Shown piece by piece: positions 44,068 to 51,895 of a stretch of DNA of 64,000 bases. The DNA is from Sinorhizobium alkalisoli (GTDB lineage Bacteria > Pseudomonadota > Alphaproteobacteria > Rhizobiales > Rhizobiaceae), in contig NZ_CP034910.1 of assembly GCF_008932245.1 (NCBI RefSeq), positions 1,364,001 to 1,428,000 on the forward strand. The letters are read 5' to 3'. A program made the translations under genes and the position numbers. Position 1 is the first letter of the stretch; each line of letters begins with the position of its first letter. The notes beneath the pieces are model-generated. The model saw only the letters and a list, made by a program, of their open reading frames with translations, was not told the DNA's origin and did not search any database.

Positions 44068-44859
44068 ATGCAGGCCTCAGCAGAGAAGCTACTGAAGACC
44101 TATCTCGGCCAACGGACTGGCGAGCGCGTTCTGGCGGGCCGGACGAAGCGGGGCGAAGGTGAAAAGATCCACGCGGTTATCTGGCTGTGCGACCTGCGGG
44201 ATTCGACCCGACTTTCCGAATCGATTCCTGTGGAAGACTTCTTTCGCACCCTGAACGAATTCTTCGACTGCACTGCCGGAGCCGTACTGGACCATGGCGG
44301 GGAGATCCTCAGCTATATCGGCGATGCAGTGCTCGCGATCTTTGCCATCGGCGGGACCGAGAGGCCGCTGCGCGAAGCGTGCTTCCCCGAAGAGGGCGCC
44401 TGCGCGGCCGCGTTAGCAGCGGCCCGGGCCGCGCGGTCGCGCGTCGATGCCCTCAACGACCGGCGAGAGACGAGGGGGGAGCCACGGCTGAACTTCGGTC
44501 TTGCCTTACACGTTGGCGACGTGATGTACGGGAACCTCGGGGTTCCCCAGCGCATGCAATTCACCGTTATCGGCGCGGCGGCCAATGAAGCCGCGCGCTT
44601 GGCTGGGATGTGCAAGGACCTACACCGCTGGGTTCTCGTTTCGTCGAGGTTTCGGCGTTGCTTCCCGGGCCAGTTGATATCACTCGGCCACCATCTTATG
44701 CGTGGTGTCGAAACGCCCCAGGAGATCTTCACGCTCATTGACGACGACAAGGCTTCGCTCAACCTGGAGCAGAAGCAGGCGCCGCGACCGGGTTCTTCAA
44801 CCGGGGTCGGCGAGATCGAGTGCAGTGCATCCGATATATGCAAGCGACCGCGCCCGTGA
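44068..44859 (+). CDS. Class III adenylate/guanylate cyclase, catalytic domain only
   Basis: 263 residues. The class III cyclase domain spans about 35-225, with both metal-binding aspartates in place (IWLCDLRDSTRLSE and LSYIGDAVLAIF) and the late motif NEAARLAGM. Rhizobial relatives usually have an N-terminal sensory region before LLKTYLGQRTGERVLAGR; here the protein starts at that linker, so the gene is either a stand-alone cyclase or 5'-truncated. The last 30 residues look unrelated to the domain. It lies near the right end of the transposon. Confidence 0.8.
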   Translation: MQASAEKLLKTYLGQRTGERVLAGRTKRGEGEKIHAVIWLCDLRDSTRLSESIPVEDFFRTLNEFFDCTAGAVLDHGGEILSYIGDAVLAIFAIGGTERPLREACFPEEGACAAALAAARAARSRVDALNDRRETRGEPRLNFGLALHVGDVMYGNLGVPQRMQFTVIGAAANEAARLAGMCKDLHRWVLVSSRFRRCFPGQLISLGHHLMRGVETPQEIFTLIDDDKASLNLEQKQAPRPGSSTGVGEIECSASDICKRPRP

Positions 44860-45054
44860 GGCAGTTCTGAACAACAGACTGGGCGCTCAGACCGCCGCGC
44901 TGGAAGCTGAGCTTGCACCGGTCCGAGAGCAGGTTGCTCGGCTGGAGCAGCGGGCATCGACCTTCGCCGCGGGCGACGATGAGGAATTTCTGACGGCAAT
45001 AGCCGCGCTCAGCACCTCGCTCGCGGGCGAAGAGATTGCCGCCCTGAGGCCGAG
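44826..45054 (+). pseudogene. Coding remnant of unknown family
   Basis: In one plus-strand frame the sequence reads YASDRAREAVLNNRLGAQ, then EAELAPVREQVARLEQRA and [18 protein letters not shown]. It looks like real protein, probably a coiled-coil tail, but it has no start of its own and runs into an IS630-type fragment. I do not recognise it. Confidence 0.4.
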
Positions 45055-45060
45055 GCGCTG

Positions 45061-45174
45061 GCCACCCCGGCCCACGCCATCGTGCTGTCGGCCGATGAGA
45101 AGAGCCAGATCCAGGCGCTCGATCGCACCCAGCCCGGCCTGCCCCTGAAGAGGGGCCGGCTCGGCACCATGACG
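45061..45174 (+). pseudogene. IS630-family transposase fragment
   Basis: 38 codons encode the IS630 DDE block: [20 protein letters not shown] followed by [25 protein letters not shown] is highly characteristic of this family. The rest of the gene is missing on both sides, and the frame ends within about 15 codons. It is a decayed insertion just inside the right end of the transposon. Confidence 0.85.
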
Positions 45175-45261
45175 CCTATTCAACGCCGTTGTGTGGCGAA
45201 ACCGGCCAAAATCCCTATCGTGTGAAAGATGTCATGGTCGCTTAGGTAACGCGCCCGATCG

Positions 45262-45299
45262 CTTAAGGTAGTATTTCGCCCCCTCCCGCAAACGACCCC
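45262..45299 (-). repeat. Right terminal inverted repeat of the transposon (38 bp)
   Basis: Reads CTTAAGGTAGTATTTCGCC inward to outward and ends AAACGACCCC at 45299. It pairs with 31716-31753 at 37 of 38 positions. Confidence 0.95.
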
Positions 45300-45304
45300 T
45301 CTTT
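45300..45304. repeat. Right target-site duplication TCTTT
   Basis: Exact copy of 31711-31715 directly outside the right terminal repeat. Confidence 0.9.
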
Positions 45305-45318
45305 TAACAATTGACTGA

Positions 45319-45346
45319 TTGACACAGACCCAGTGAACAGTATTCT
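45319..45346 (+). promoter_or_regulatory. Sigma-70-type promoter of the gntR-TRAP operon
   Basis: TTGACA (45319-45324) and TATTCT (45341-45346) with a 16-base spacer. The transposon's right target duplication ends 14 bases upstream of the -35. Confidence 0.65.
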
Positions 45347-45355
45347 TGCGTCGAT

Positions 45356-45366
45356 TGGTATGACCA
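45356..45366 (+). promoter_or_regulatory. GntR/FadR-type operator TGGT-N3-ACCA
   Basis: TGGTATGACCA is a perfect TGGT-N3-ACCA palindrome, the usual core for FadR-subfamily GntR regulators. It lies just downstream of the -10 and 46 bases before the gntR start, so binding should block transcription and imply autoregulation. Confidence 0.65.
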
Positions 45367-45412
45367 CCTGGCCACGTAGCCGCTTTGTGCCTAAGGCTGC
45401 CTCGGAGAAGCG

Positions 45413-46165
45413 ATGATGTTCTCTGCCGTGGAATCGCGCCGCCTCTATCGTCAGGTGGCGGATCAGATGCGAGGCCTGATCGAACGGGGCGAACTCGCGC
45501 CCGGTTCGCGGCTTCCGGCCGAACGTGATCTGGCGCAGAAATTCGGCGTTTCCCGCCCGACAATACGGGAAGCCTTGATCGTGCTCGAGGTCGAAGGCTT
45601 CATCGATATTCGCATGGGCTCGGGCATCTATGTCACAGGCCGGCAGGCGCCGGCTCCCGATGTGCCGCCGGAAGATTTCGAGGGCCCGTTCGAATTGCTC
45701 AGGGCGAGGGCGGTCGTCGAGTGTGCGATCGCCGAGGAGGCAGCCCGTCTGGCGCGGCCCGAGCATATCGCCATTCTCGACGACAATCTGACGCGAATGG
45801 CCGCGGCCCTGGAGGATCGTCGCCTGGCGCTGGCGATCGACCGGGAGTTCCACATTCTCATATCAGGCATCATCGCCAACCAAACGCTGAACCGTTTCGT
45901 CGGCAGCATCCATGACATGCGCATGACGCCCTATTTCGAGAAGCTCGCCAGCTATTTCGAGAACACGGAGACATGGCGGGCCGCAATGGAGGAACATCGC
46001 GTGATCCGCGACGCGATCGCCGCCGGTGATCCGACCGCAGCACGCGCCGCCATGCGCGCACATCTCGACCAATCTCAACTTCGCCTGTCGGCCAGTTTCG
46101 GAGAGGAAGCTGCCGACAGCAAGGTACCCGCCGCCTGGAGGCGTGCCGGGGGGAAACAGCACTGA
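45413..46165 (+). CDS. GntR-family regulator, FadR (FCD) subgroup
   Basis: 250 residues. The N-terminal winged helix (SRRLYRQVADQMRGLIERGE, GSRLPAERDLAQKFGVSRPT) precedes an FCD effector domain with the metal-ligand pattern D-x3-H (DREFHILI) and EEHRVIRDAI. FCD regulators usually sense small organic acids or sugar acids. GGAGAAG precedes the start. It heads the TRAP transporter and dehydrogenase genes and has a matching palindrome in its promoter. Confidence 0.9.
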   Translation: MMFSAVESRRLYRQVADQMRGLIERGELAPGSRLPAERDLAQKFGVSRPTIREALIVLEVEGFIDIRMGSGIYVTGRQAPAPDVPPEDFEGPFELLRARAVVECAIAEEAARLARPEHIAILDDNLTRMAAALEDRRLALAIDREFHILISGIIANQTLNRFVGSIHDMRMTPYFEKLASYFENTETWRAAMEEHRVIRDAIAAGDPTAARAAMRAHLDQSQLRLSASFGEEAADSKVPAAWRRAGGKQH

Positions 46166-46256
46166 CACTTTGAATTGCGGGATGCAGGCGGAAGACCGCG
46201 TACACTTTTCCTCATCCCGGTCTGCGCGAATGACTTCACTTTGGAGGAGAAGGAAG

Positions 46257-47225
46257 ATGAAGGTCAGACTGCTATTGGGTGCGACTGCGATTATTCTGGC
46301 TTCAGCCATCACCGCCCAGGCCCAGACGGCGCTTAAATGGGCGCATGTCTACGAGACCTCCGAGCCGTTCCACACCGAATCCGTCTGGGCGGCCGAGGAG
46401 ATCGGCAAGCGCACCGAGGGGCGCTATAAGATCGACGTCTTCCCGGCCTCGCAGCTCGGCAAGGAGGCCGATCTCAACCAGGGCCTGAAGCTCGGTACGG
46501 TCGATATCATCATTTCAGGCTCGAGCTTCGCCGCGCGCGAATATGCGCCAATCGGCGTCACCTATTTTCCCTACACCTTTCGCGATCCGGGGCATCTGCT
46601 CGCCTATACGAAGAGCGATGTCTTCAAGAATCTTGCCAAGGGCTATGAGGACGCCTCCGGCAACCACATCACCGCCGTCACCTATTATGGCACGCGCCAC
46701 ACCACGTCGAATAGGCCCATTTCCAAATGTTCCGACATGCAGGGCCTGAAGATGCGTGTTCCGGATGTTCCGGCCTACCTGGCCATGCCGCGTGCCTGCG
46801 GCGCCAATACAACACCGATCGCCTTTGCCGAGGTCTATCTTGCGCTGCAGAACGGCACCGTCGAGGCACAGGAGAATCCGTTGACGACGATCGAGGCAAA
46901 GAAGTTTTTCGAGGTGCAGAAGCATATCGTGCTGACGGGTCATATCGTCGATCACCTGAACACGGTCGTCTCCAAATCCGTCTGGTCGCAGCTCTCCAAT
47001 GCGGACAAGCAGATCTTCACCGAGGTCATGCAGGAAGCCGCCGAGCGCGCCACAAAGATCATCGGGGAGCGCGAAGACGGGCTCGTCGCGACGTTCAAGG
47101 AGCGCGGCCTTGAAGTGACCGAAGTCGACAAGGCCGATTTCGAGGCGAACGTCGTGGACAAGGTGGCGCTCGAGGACTTCGGCTACCGGAAGGAAGACTG
47201 GGAAGCGATCCGCGCCGTCAAGTGA
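46257..47225 (+). CDS. TRAP transporter substrate-binding protein, DctP type
   Basis: 322 residues with a signal peptide (ILASAITAQAQ). The DctP fold is evident: WAHVYETSEPFHTESVWAAEEI, KLGTVDIIISGSS and the carboxylate-binding arginine region LKMRVPDVPAY. It captures an organic or sugar acid in the periplasm for the DctQM permease. GGAGGAGAAGGAAG precedes ATG 46257. With an idonate-dehydrogenase-like gene downstream, a hexonic acid is a plausible ligand, an inference. Confidence 0.9.
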   Translation: MKVRLLLGATAIILASAITAQAQTALKWAHVYETSEPFHTESVWAAEEIGKRTEGRYKIDVFPASQLGKEADLNQGLKLGTVDIIISGSSFAAREYAPIGVTYFPYTFRDPGHLLAYTKSDVFKNLAKGYEDASGNHITAVTYYGTRHTTSNRPISKCSDMQGLKMRVPDVPAYLAMPRACGANTTPIAFAEVYLALQNGTVEAQENPLTTIEAKKFFEVQKHIVLTGHIVDHLNTVVSKSVWSQLSNADKQIFTEVMQEAAERATKIIGEREDGLVATFKERGLEVTEVDKADFEANVVDKVALEDFGYRKEDWEAIRAVK

Positions 47226-47231
47226 ACCGCT

Positions 47232-47259
47232 TGCCGGCGGTCCGTAGGCGCCGCCGGCA
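47232..47259 (+). terminator. Intercistronic hairpin after the TRAP binding-protein gene
   Basis: Perfect 9-bp arms TGCCGGCGG (47232-47240) and CCGCCGGCA (47251-47259) with a 10-base loop in the 63-base gap to dctQ. No T tract. Probably an mRNA stabiliser or attenuator that raises binding protein over permease. Confidence 0.55.
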
Positions 47260-47288
47260 TTCCGTCCACCCTCGCCGGATGATCGCCC

Positions 47289-47861
47289 ATGTCACAAGAA
47301 ATCCATTTGCAGACGACACCGGAGGAGATTGCCCATTCCTTCGACGAGGCGCCGCCAGCCGCCGACATTTCGAACTATGCCTTCGAGGATTGGATCACAT
47401 TCGTCATCTTCTGGGTTATGACGGCTTGCGTATTCCTGCAGTTTTTCACGCGCTACGTTTTGAACGACTCCTATGCCTGGACAGAGGAGATCGCCACCAA
47501 TTGCCTGATCAGCGTGGTCTTCCTGGGCTCGGTCATGTGCGTTCGCGTCTCGCGGCACATTCAGGTCGACGTGCTTTATCATTATCTGCCGCGCCCACTG
47601 GCGCGTGGCTTGGCGATCTTCGTCGATCTCGTTCGGATCGGCTTCTTCGCCTATGCCTGCTGGCTGATGTGGCGCTATGTCGAGATCGTCGCCCATGAAC
47701 GGATGGTGACCGTCGACCTGCCGCGCAACATCGTCTTTTTCAGCGTCATGGCCGGATTCGTGCTGATGCTGATCCGCTCCATCCAGGTTTTCATCGCCAA
47801 TCAACGCCGCGGCTATTCGGTTCTCGAGAAGCCGGAGGAATTTCAGAAAGTCGAGGGCTGA
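47289..47861 (+). CDS. TRAP transporter small permease, DctQ type
   Basis: 190 residues with four membrane helices, the standard DctQ topology (FEDWITFVIFWVMTACVFLQFF.., then SYAWTEEIATNCLISVVFLGS). It pairs with the large permease encoded 3 bases downstream. The start ATG 47289 follows CGGATGATCGCCC, a weak ribosome site. Confidence 0.88.
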   Translation: MSQEIHLQTTPEEIAHSFDEAPPAADISNYAFEDWITFVIFWVMTACVFLQFFTRYVLNDSYAWTEEIATNCLISVVFLGSVMCVRVSRHIQVDVLYHYLPRPLARGLAIFVDLVRIGFFAYACWLMWRYVEIVAHERMVTVDLPRNIVFFSVMAGFVLMLIRSIQVFIANQRRGYSVLEKPEEFQKVEG

Positions 47862-47864
47862 TCC

Positions 47865-49271
47865 ATGCTTCTGCTTGTCGGTTCCTTTGTGGTGCTGATG
47901 GTGATCGGTGTGCCCGTCGCCATCTCCATGGCCGTGGCATCCGTTCTCTATCTCGTTTTCTTCAACGTCGCGCCGGACATCATCGCCGCACAGCGGATGA
48001 TCGCGGGCGTCGAGAGCTTCCCGCTGCTCGCGGTGCCCTTCTTCATTCTCGCCGGAAACCTGATGAACTCCGCCGGCGTCACCGGACGCATCTATTCCTT
48101 CGCCGTGGCGCTCGTCGGCTGGATGAAGGGCGGGCTCGCGCAGGTCAACATCATCGGCTCGGTGATCTTTTCCGGCATGTCGGGCACGGCGCTGGCGGAT
48201 GCGGCCGGCATCGGCACGATCGAGATCAAGGCGATGAAGGATCACGGCTATCCGGTTGAGGCGGCGGTCGGCGTTACCGCCGCATCGGCGACCCTGGGCC
48301 CGATATTTCCGCCGTCCCTACCGTTTGTCATCTACGGCATGATGGCGAATGTCTCGATCGGGGCGCTGTTCATGGCCGGAATCGTGCCGGGCGTGGTGAT
48401 GACCGCTCTGATGATGCTGACGGTCGCCATCTTTGCCTATCGACGCGGCTGGGGGTCGGACACGCCGTTCGAGATCAAGCGATTGTTGTCGGCTTCTCTC
48501 GAGGTCATCGTCGTTCTTTCGGTGCCGCTTGCCATCTACCTCTTGATGTCAGCGGGCCTGTCGATGAATGTCGCGGTCGGCCTCGCTCTCGTGGTGCTTC
48601 TCGCGCTCGATTGGTATTTCGACTTTTCCGCCGTCATGGCGTTGATGACACCGGTGATCCTGATCGGCGGCATGACTATGGGCTGGTTCACGCCGACCGA
48701 AGCCGCTGTTGCCGCGGTCCTCTGGTCGCTGTTTCTCGGCCTGGTGCGATACCGGAGCATGACCATGTCGACGCTCGCCCGGGCAACGTTCGACACGATC
48801 GAGACAACCGCTTCGGTGCTGTTCATCGTCACGGCCGCCTCCATCTTTGCCTGGCTGCTGACGGTGAGCCAGGCAGCGCAGATGCTCTCCGGGGCGATCC
48901 TGACGATCACGGACAACAAATGGGTCTTCCTGATCCTGGTCAACCTGCTGATGCTGTTCGTCGGCTGTTTCCTGGATACGATCGCGGCGATCACCATTCT
49001 GGTGCCGATCCTCTTGCCGCTCGTGGCGCAGTTCGGCATCGACCCGGTCCATTTCGGGCTGATCATGACTTTAAACCTGATGATCGGGCTGCTTCACCCG
49101 CCGCTTGGCATGGTGCTCTTCGTGCTGTCGCGCGTGGCCAAACTCTCGGTCGAACGGACGACGATGGCGATCCTGCCCTGGCTCCTGCCGCTCTTCATCG
49201 CGCTATTGCTGATCACCTTCGTGCCGGCGGTGACCCTGTGGCTGCCGGGCATGGTGGGACTCGTGCGCTGA
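47865..49271 (+). CDS. TRAP transporter large permease, DctM type
   Basis: 468 residues, about twelve hydrophobic segments; it is somewhat longer than the common 425-residue DctM because of an inserted region around 195-280. Conserved blocks include SGMSGTALADAAGIG, TLGPIFPPSLPFVIYG and GWFTPTEAAVAA. Sodium-coupled symport of the DctP-bound acid is the family role. The stop TGA shares its last base with the ATG of the next gene. Confidence 0.9.
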   Translation: MLLLVGSFVVLMVIGVPVAISMAVASVLYLVFFNVAPDIIAAQRMIAGVESFPLLAVPFFILAGNLMNSAGVTGRIYSFAVALVGWMKGGLAQVNIIGSVIFSGMSGTALADAAGIGTIEIKAMKDHGYPVEAAVGVTAASATLGPIFPPSLPFVIYGMMANVSIGALFMAGIVPGVVMTALMMLTVAIFAYRRGWGSDTPFEIKRLLSASLEVIVVLSVPLAIYLLMSAGLSMNVAVGLALVVLLALDWYFDFSAVMALMTPVILIGGMTMGWFTPTEAAVAAVLWSLFLGLVRYRSMTMSTLARATFDTIETTASVLFIVTAASIFAWLLTVSQAAQMLSGAILTITDNKWVFLILVNLLMLFVGCFLDTIAAITILVPILLPLVAQFGIDPVHFGLIMTLNLMIGLLHPPLGMVLFVLSRVAKLSVERTTMAILPWLLPLFIALLLITFVPAVTLWLPGMVGLVR

Positions 49272-50329
49272 TGGGGAGAGCGACGATCCGCACGCGCTTC
49301 GCGCGGCTCTACGGCCAGCGCGATCTCCGGGTGGAGACCGCCGACCTCGCCGAACCAGGAGAAGGCGAGGTGCTGCTGAAGATGGCGGCTGGCGGCATCT
49401 GCGGTTCGGATCTGCACTATTATCAGGACGGCGGCTTTGGCCCCGTCCGGGTGTGCGAACCGATCATTCCGGGCCATGAGGCGTCGGGCTATGTCGAGGC
49501 GCTCGGGACAAACGTGTCCGGCCTTGCGATCGGCGCCCTCGTGGCGGTCAATCCGAGCCAGCCTTGCGGAAACTGCCGCTTCTGCCGGGAGGATACTCCC
49601 ATTCATTGCCTGAACATGCGGTTCATGGGGAGCGCCATGCGTCTGCCGCATGCGCAGGGGATGTTTCGCGATTGGCTGGTCGTTCCGGCCAGCCAGTGCT
49701 TTCCGGCTGGCACCCTGGCCGGCGCGGGCGAAGCCGCCTGTTCGGAGCCACTGGCCGTCTGCCTTCACGCGGTCGCGCAGGCCGGCGATCTCGTCGGCAA
49801 GCATGTGCTCGTCACCGGCGCAGGGCCGATCGGAGTGCTGGTGATTGCCGCCGCCCGCCATGCCGGGGCCGAGACGATCGTCGTCTGCGATCTCGCCGAT
49901 GGCGCGCTCGAACGAGCGATGGCAATGGGCGCGACGACCGTCCTCAACATCCGGCGTGATCCGTTGGCGCTTGCGCCCTTCGAGGCGGAAAAGGGCCAGT
50001 TCGATCTCGCCTTCGAGTGTTCCGCCGCGGAGCCGGCGCTTCGGAGCGCGATCGCCACGGTCAAGCCGCGCGGTCTGATCGTCCAGGTTGGCGTAACCGG
50101 CGAAATCGTGCTCCCGCTCAGCGCGTTGGTCGGCAAGGAATTGCGGCTTGTCGGTTCGCAGCGTTTCGATGTAGAATTCGCTCGCGCCGTCGACCTGATC
50201 GCGACGCGTCGCATCGACGTCAGACCGATCATTTCCCACGAGTTTCCGATAGAACAGGCGGCCAGCGCCTTCGAGCAGGCCGGCGATCGCTCGGTAGCCT
50301 GCAAGGTGCAACTGGTCTTTCCCGCTTGA
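49271..50329 (+). CDS. Zinc-dependent alcohol dehydrogenase, L-idonate 5-dehydrogenase-like
   Basis: 352 residues, medium-chain dehydrogenase. Catalytic zinc ligands are in GGICGSDLHYY and PGHEASG; the structural zinc cysteines are in CGNCRFCREDTPIHC; the NAD(P) fold glycine motif is VTGAGPIGV. The N-terminal CGSDLHYYQDGGFG resembles L-idonate 5-dehydrogenases. Position after GntR and TRAP genes suggests that it oxidises the imported sugar acid. An open frame extends upstream within dctM, but ATG 49271 gives the family N-terminus. Substrate not proven. Confidence 0.8.
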   Translation: MGRATIRTRFARLYGQRDLRVETADLAEPGEGEVLLKMAAGGICGSDLHYYQDGGFGPVRVCEPIIPGHEASGYVEALGTNVSGLAIGALVAVNPSQPCGNCRFCREDTPIHCLNMRFMGSAMRLPHAQGMFRDWLVVPASQCFPAGTLAGAGEAACSEPLAVCLHAVAQAGDLVGKHVLVTGAGPIGVLVIAAARHAGAETIVVCDLADGALERAMAMGATTVLNIRRDPLALAPFEAEKGQFDLAFECSAAEPALRSAIATVKPRGLIVQVGVTGEIVLPLSALVGKELRLVGSQRFDVEFARAVDLIATRRIDVRPIISHEFPIEQAASAFEQAGDRSVACKVQLVFPA

Positions 50330-50335
50330 TGGCTG

Positions 50336-51661
50336 TCAAAAGTCGGCGACCTTGCCCCAGGCGGATTTGCGGAAGCGGTCCGGGTGATAGGGGCGGGGAT
50401 CGACGATCGGCTCGCCGCCGGTGATCATGTCCGCGATCAGGTGGCCGGCGCCGGGTCCGATGCCGAAGCCGTGGCCGCTGAAGCCGGCCGCAAGAATGAA
50501 ACCCGGTATGCTGGAAATCTCCCCAATGCCGGGGACACCGTCTGGAGTGCTGTCGATATAACCGGCCCAGGCCGCGGTGACATGGGTGTTCTTCAAGGGG
50601 GGGAGCAGTTCGAGCGCGCGCGCATGGGTCAGGCGTATCGTGCGTTTGTCCACTGCCGGATCGAGTATGCGCATGCGCTCCATCGGCGTCGGCTGGTCGA
50701 GTTGCCAGCGGGCGGGGCCCTCGTGACCGGATCGGATACCCTCCAGGCCACCGGGTGCGAGACTGCGCCAACGACGCAGGAACATCGGCAGGAATTGCGG
50801 AGCGAAGCGCATTTGCTGCGGCGTGGGATCGACGCGGCCGCGGCCGCTAATGGCCAATGTGTAACCGCCATCGGCGCGACGTGTTACCGAGACGGCGGCC
50901 GTGTGCAGCGCGTCCGGCAGGTTCGCCGCGCCCGGGGAGACGGACAGGATCGACGAGCGGACGGAGGCCTGAGGGAAGCGAACGCCGAGCTGCCGGCAAA
51001 AGGAGGAGGCCCAGGCGCCGCCGGCGAGCACGGCCGTGTTTGTGCGGATGGTTCCGTGTTCGGTGACGACACCGGACAGGCGTCCGCCTTCGAGCTCGAT
51101 GCCGCGGGCCGCACAGGATTGATGTACCGTGCCGCCGAGCTTCAGGAGCGCTCGCGCGACCGCAGGTGCGGCGCTTGCCGGGTCGGCGGTGCCATCGGTC
51201 GGCGAAAAGACGCCGCCCTTCCAGGGCTTGCCGGTCGCGCGACCGCGTTCGCTTGCCTCGGCGCTATCCAGCATGTGCGTCGTGACGCCGACGGTGCGAG
51301 CAAAGTCGCGCCAGCGTGCCCAACCGGCCAGTTCCTCCTCGCTGTCGCTCAGATAGAAGAGGCCGCAGCGCCGAAAGCCGGTGTCCTCGCCGCTCTCTTC
51401 CGCGAAACGCTCCCACAGGTCCAGGCTTTTCGTCGACATCGGCAGTTCGCGGGCGTCGCGGTTCTGCTGTCTGCACCAGCCCCAATTCCGGCTGGATTGC
51501 TCGGCGCCGATCCGCCCCTTCTCGACGAGGGCCACCTTCAATCCCCGCCGGGCAAGATAGTAGGCCGTGAAAACACCGACAATTCCGCCACCGATCACCA
51601 CCGCATCGGCAACTGCAGGCAGGGTGGGCGTCGTGTCGACGAGTTTCAGCGGCGCGGGCAT
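50336..51661 (-). CDS. FAD-dependent oxidoreductase, DadA/DAO family
   Basis: 441 residues. The FAD-binding motif GGGIVGVFTAYYLARRG is at about residues 25-41, followed by the DAO-family block SSRNWGWCRQQ and the C-terminal FAD motif TPDGVPGIGEI, then GFSGHGFGIGPGAGHLIADM. Such enzymes oxidise D- or N-methyl amino acids or amines. GGAG lies 7 bases before ATG 51661. It is divergent from an Lrp/AsnC regulator. Its stop is only 6 bases from the convergent dehydrogenase gene. Confidence 0.85.
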   Translation of the reverse strand: MPAPLKLVDTTPTLPAVADAVVIGGGIVGVFTAYYLARRGLKVALVEKGRIGAEQSSRNWGWCRQQNRDARELPMSTKSLDLWERFAEESGEDTGFRRCGLFYLSDSEEELAGWARWRDFARTVGVTTHMLDSAEASERGRATGKPWKGGVFSPTDGTADPASAAPAVARALLKLGGTVHQSCAARGIELEGGRLSGVVTEHGTIRTNTAVLAGGAWASSFCRQLGVRFPQASVRSSILSVSPGAANLPDALHTAAVSVTRRADGGYTLAISGRGRVDPTPQQMRFAPQFLPMFLRRWRSLAPGGLEGIRSGHEGPARWQLDQPTPMERMRILDPAVDKRTIRLTHARALELLPPLKNTHVTAAWAGYIDSTPDGVPGIGEISSIPGFILAAGFSGHGFGIGPGAGHLIADMITGGEPIVDPRPYHPDRFRKSAWGKVADF

Positions 51662-51843
51662 TGCATTGTCTCCATTTGCGTTCAGCCTAGTCATTATGCG
51701 CCTAAGACGTTGCTGGAGAGCTGGACCTAGACAGCAGAAAATTCCGTCTTGCAGAGAGGCTGCAGTCCTTTCTGCTTCGGCACATTGCAAGAAACAAAAT
51801 CGACATGTGACACCAACGTGTTAAGGTCAGCGTGGGAAGTAGG

Positions 51844-51860
51844 GCAGCATAATGTGCTGC
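51844..51860. promoter_or_regulatory. Candidate Lrp-type palindrome in divergent region
   Basis: GCAGCA (51844-51849) and TGCTGC (51855-51860) are a perfect 6-bp dyad with a 5-base spacer, 36 bases upstream of the lrp-like start. Position suits autoregulation and control of the divergent oxidase; inference only. Confidence 0.35.
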
Positions 51861-51895
51861 GACGTTGACCCCTATTGCCAGGCGGAGGCACACGG

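Larger units (their letters stand above)
31716..45299. mobile_element. Tn3-family transposon carrying arsenite oxidase and ars genes (13,584 bp)
   Basis: Bounded by 38-bp inverted repeats that match at 37 of 38 positions and flanked by a 5-bp direct duplication, TCTTT. The ends start GGGGTCGTTTG and finish CCTTAAG, as in Tn3-family ends; from memory they are closest to the Tn163/Tn5393 group. A Tn3-type transposase gene runs to the left end and its stop lies inside the left repeat, but it carries two frameshifts. No resolvase or res site was found. Cargo: arsR-aioBA, arsR-arsC-aqpS-arsC-arsH, a FixK/FNR-headed module and IS5- and IS630-type fragments. The perfect target duplication means the element inserted as one unit and has not rearranged across its ends since. 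Confidence 0.93.

Noticed and set aside
31716-45299. Tn3-type resolvase or integrase in the transposon
   Set aside because: No frame in the element shows serine-recombinase or tyrosine-recombinase motifs.
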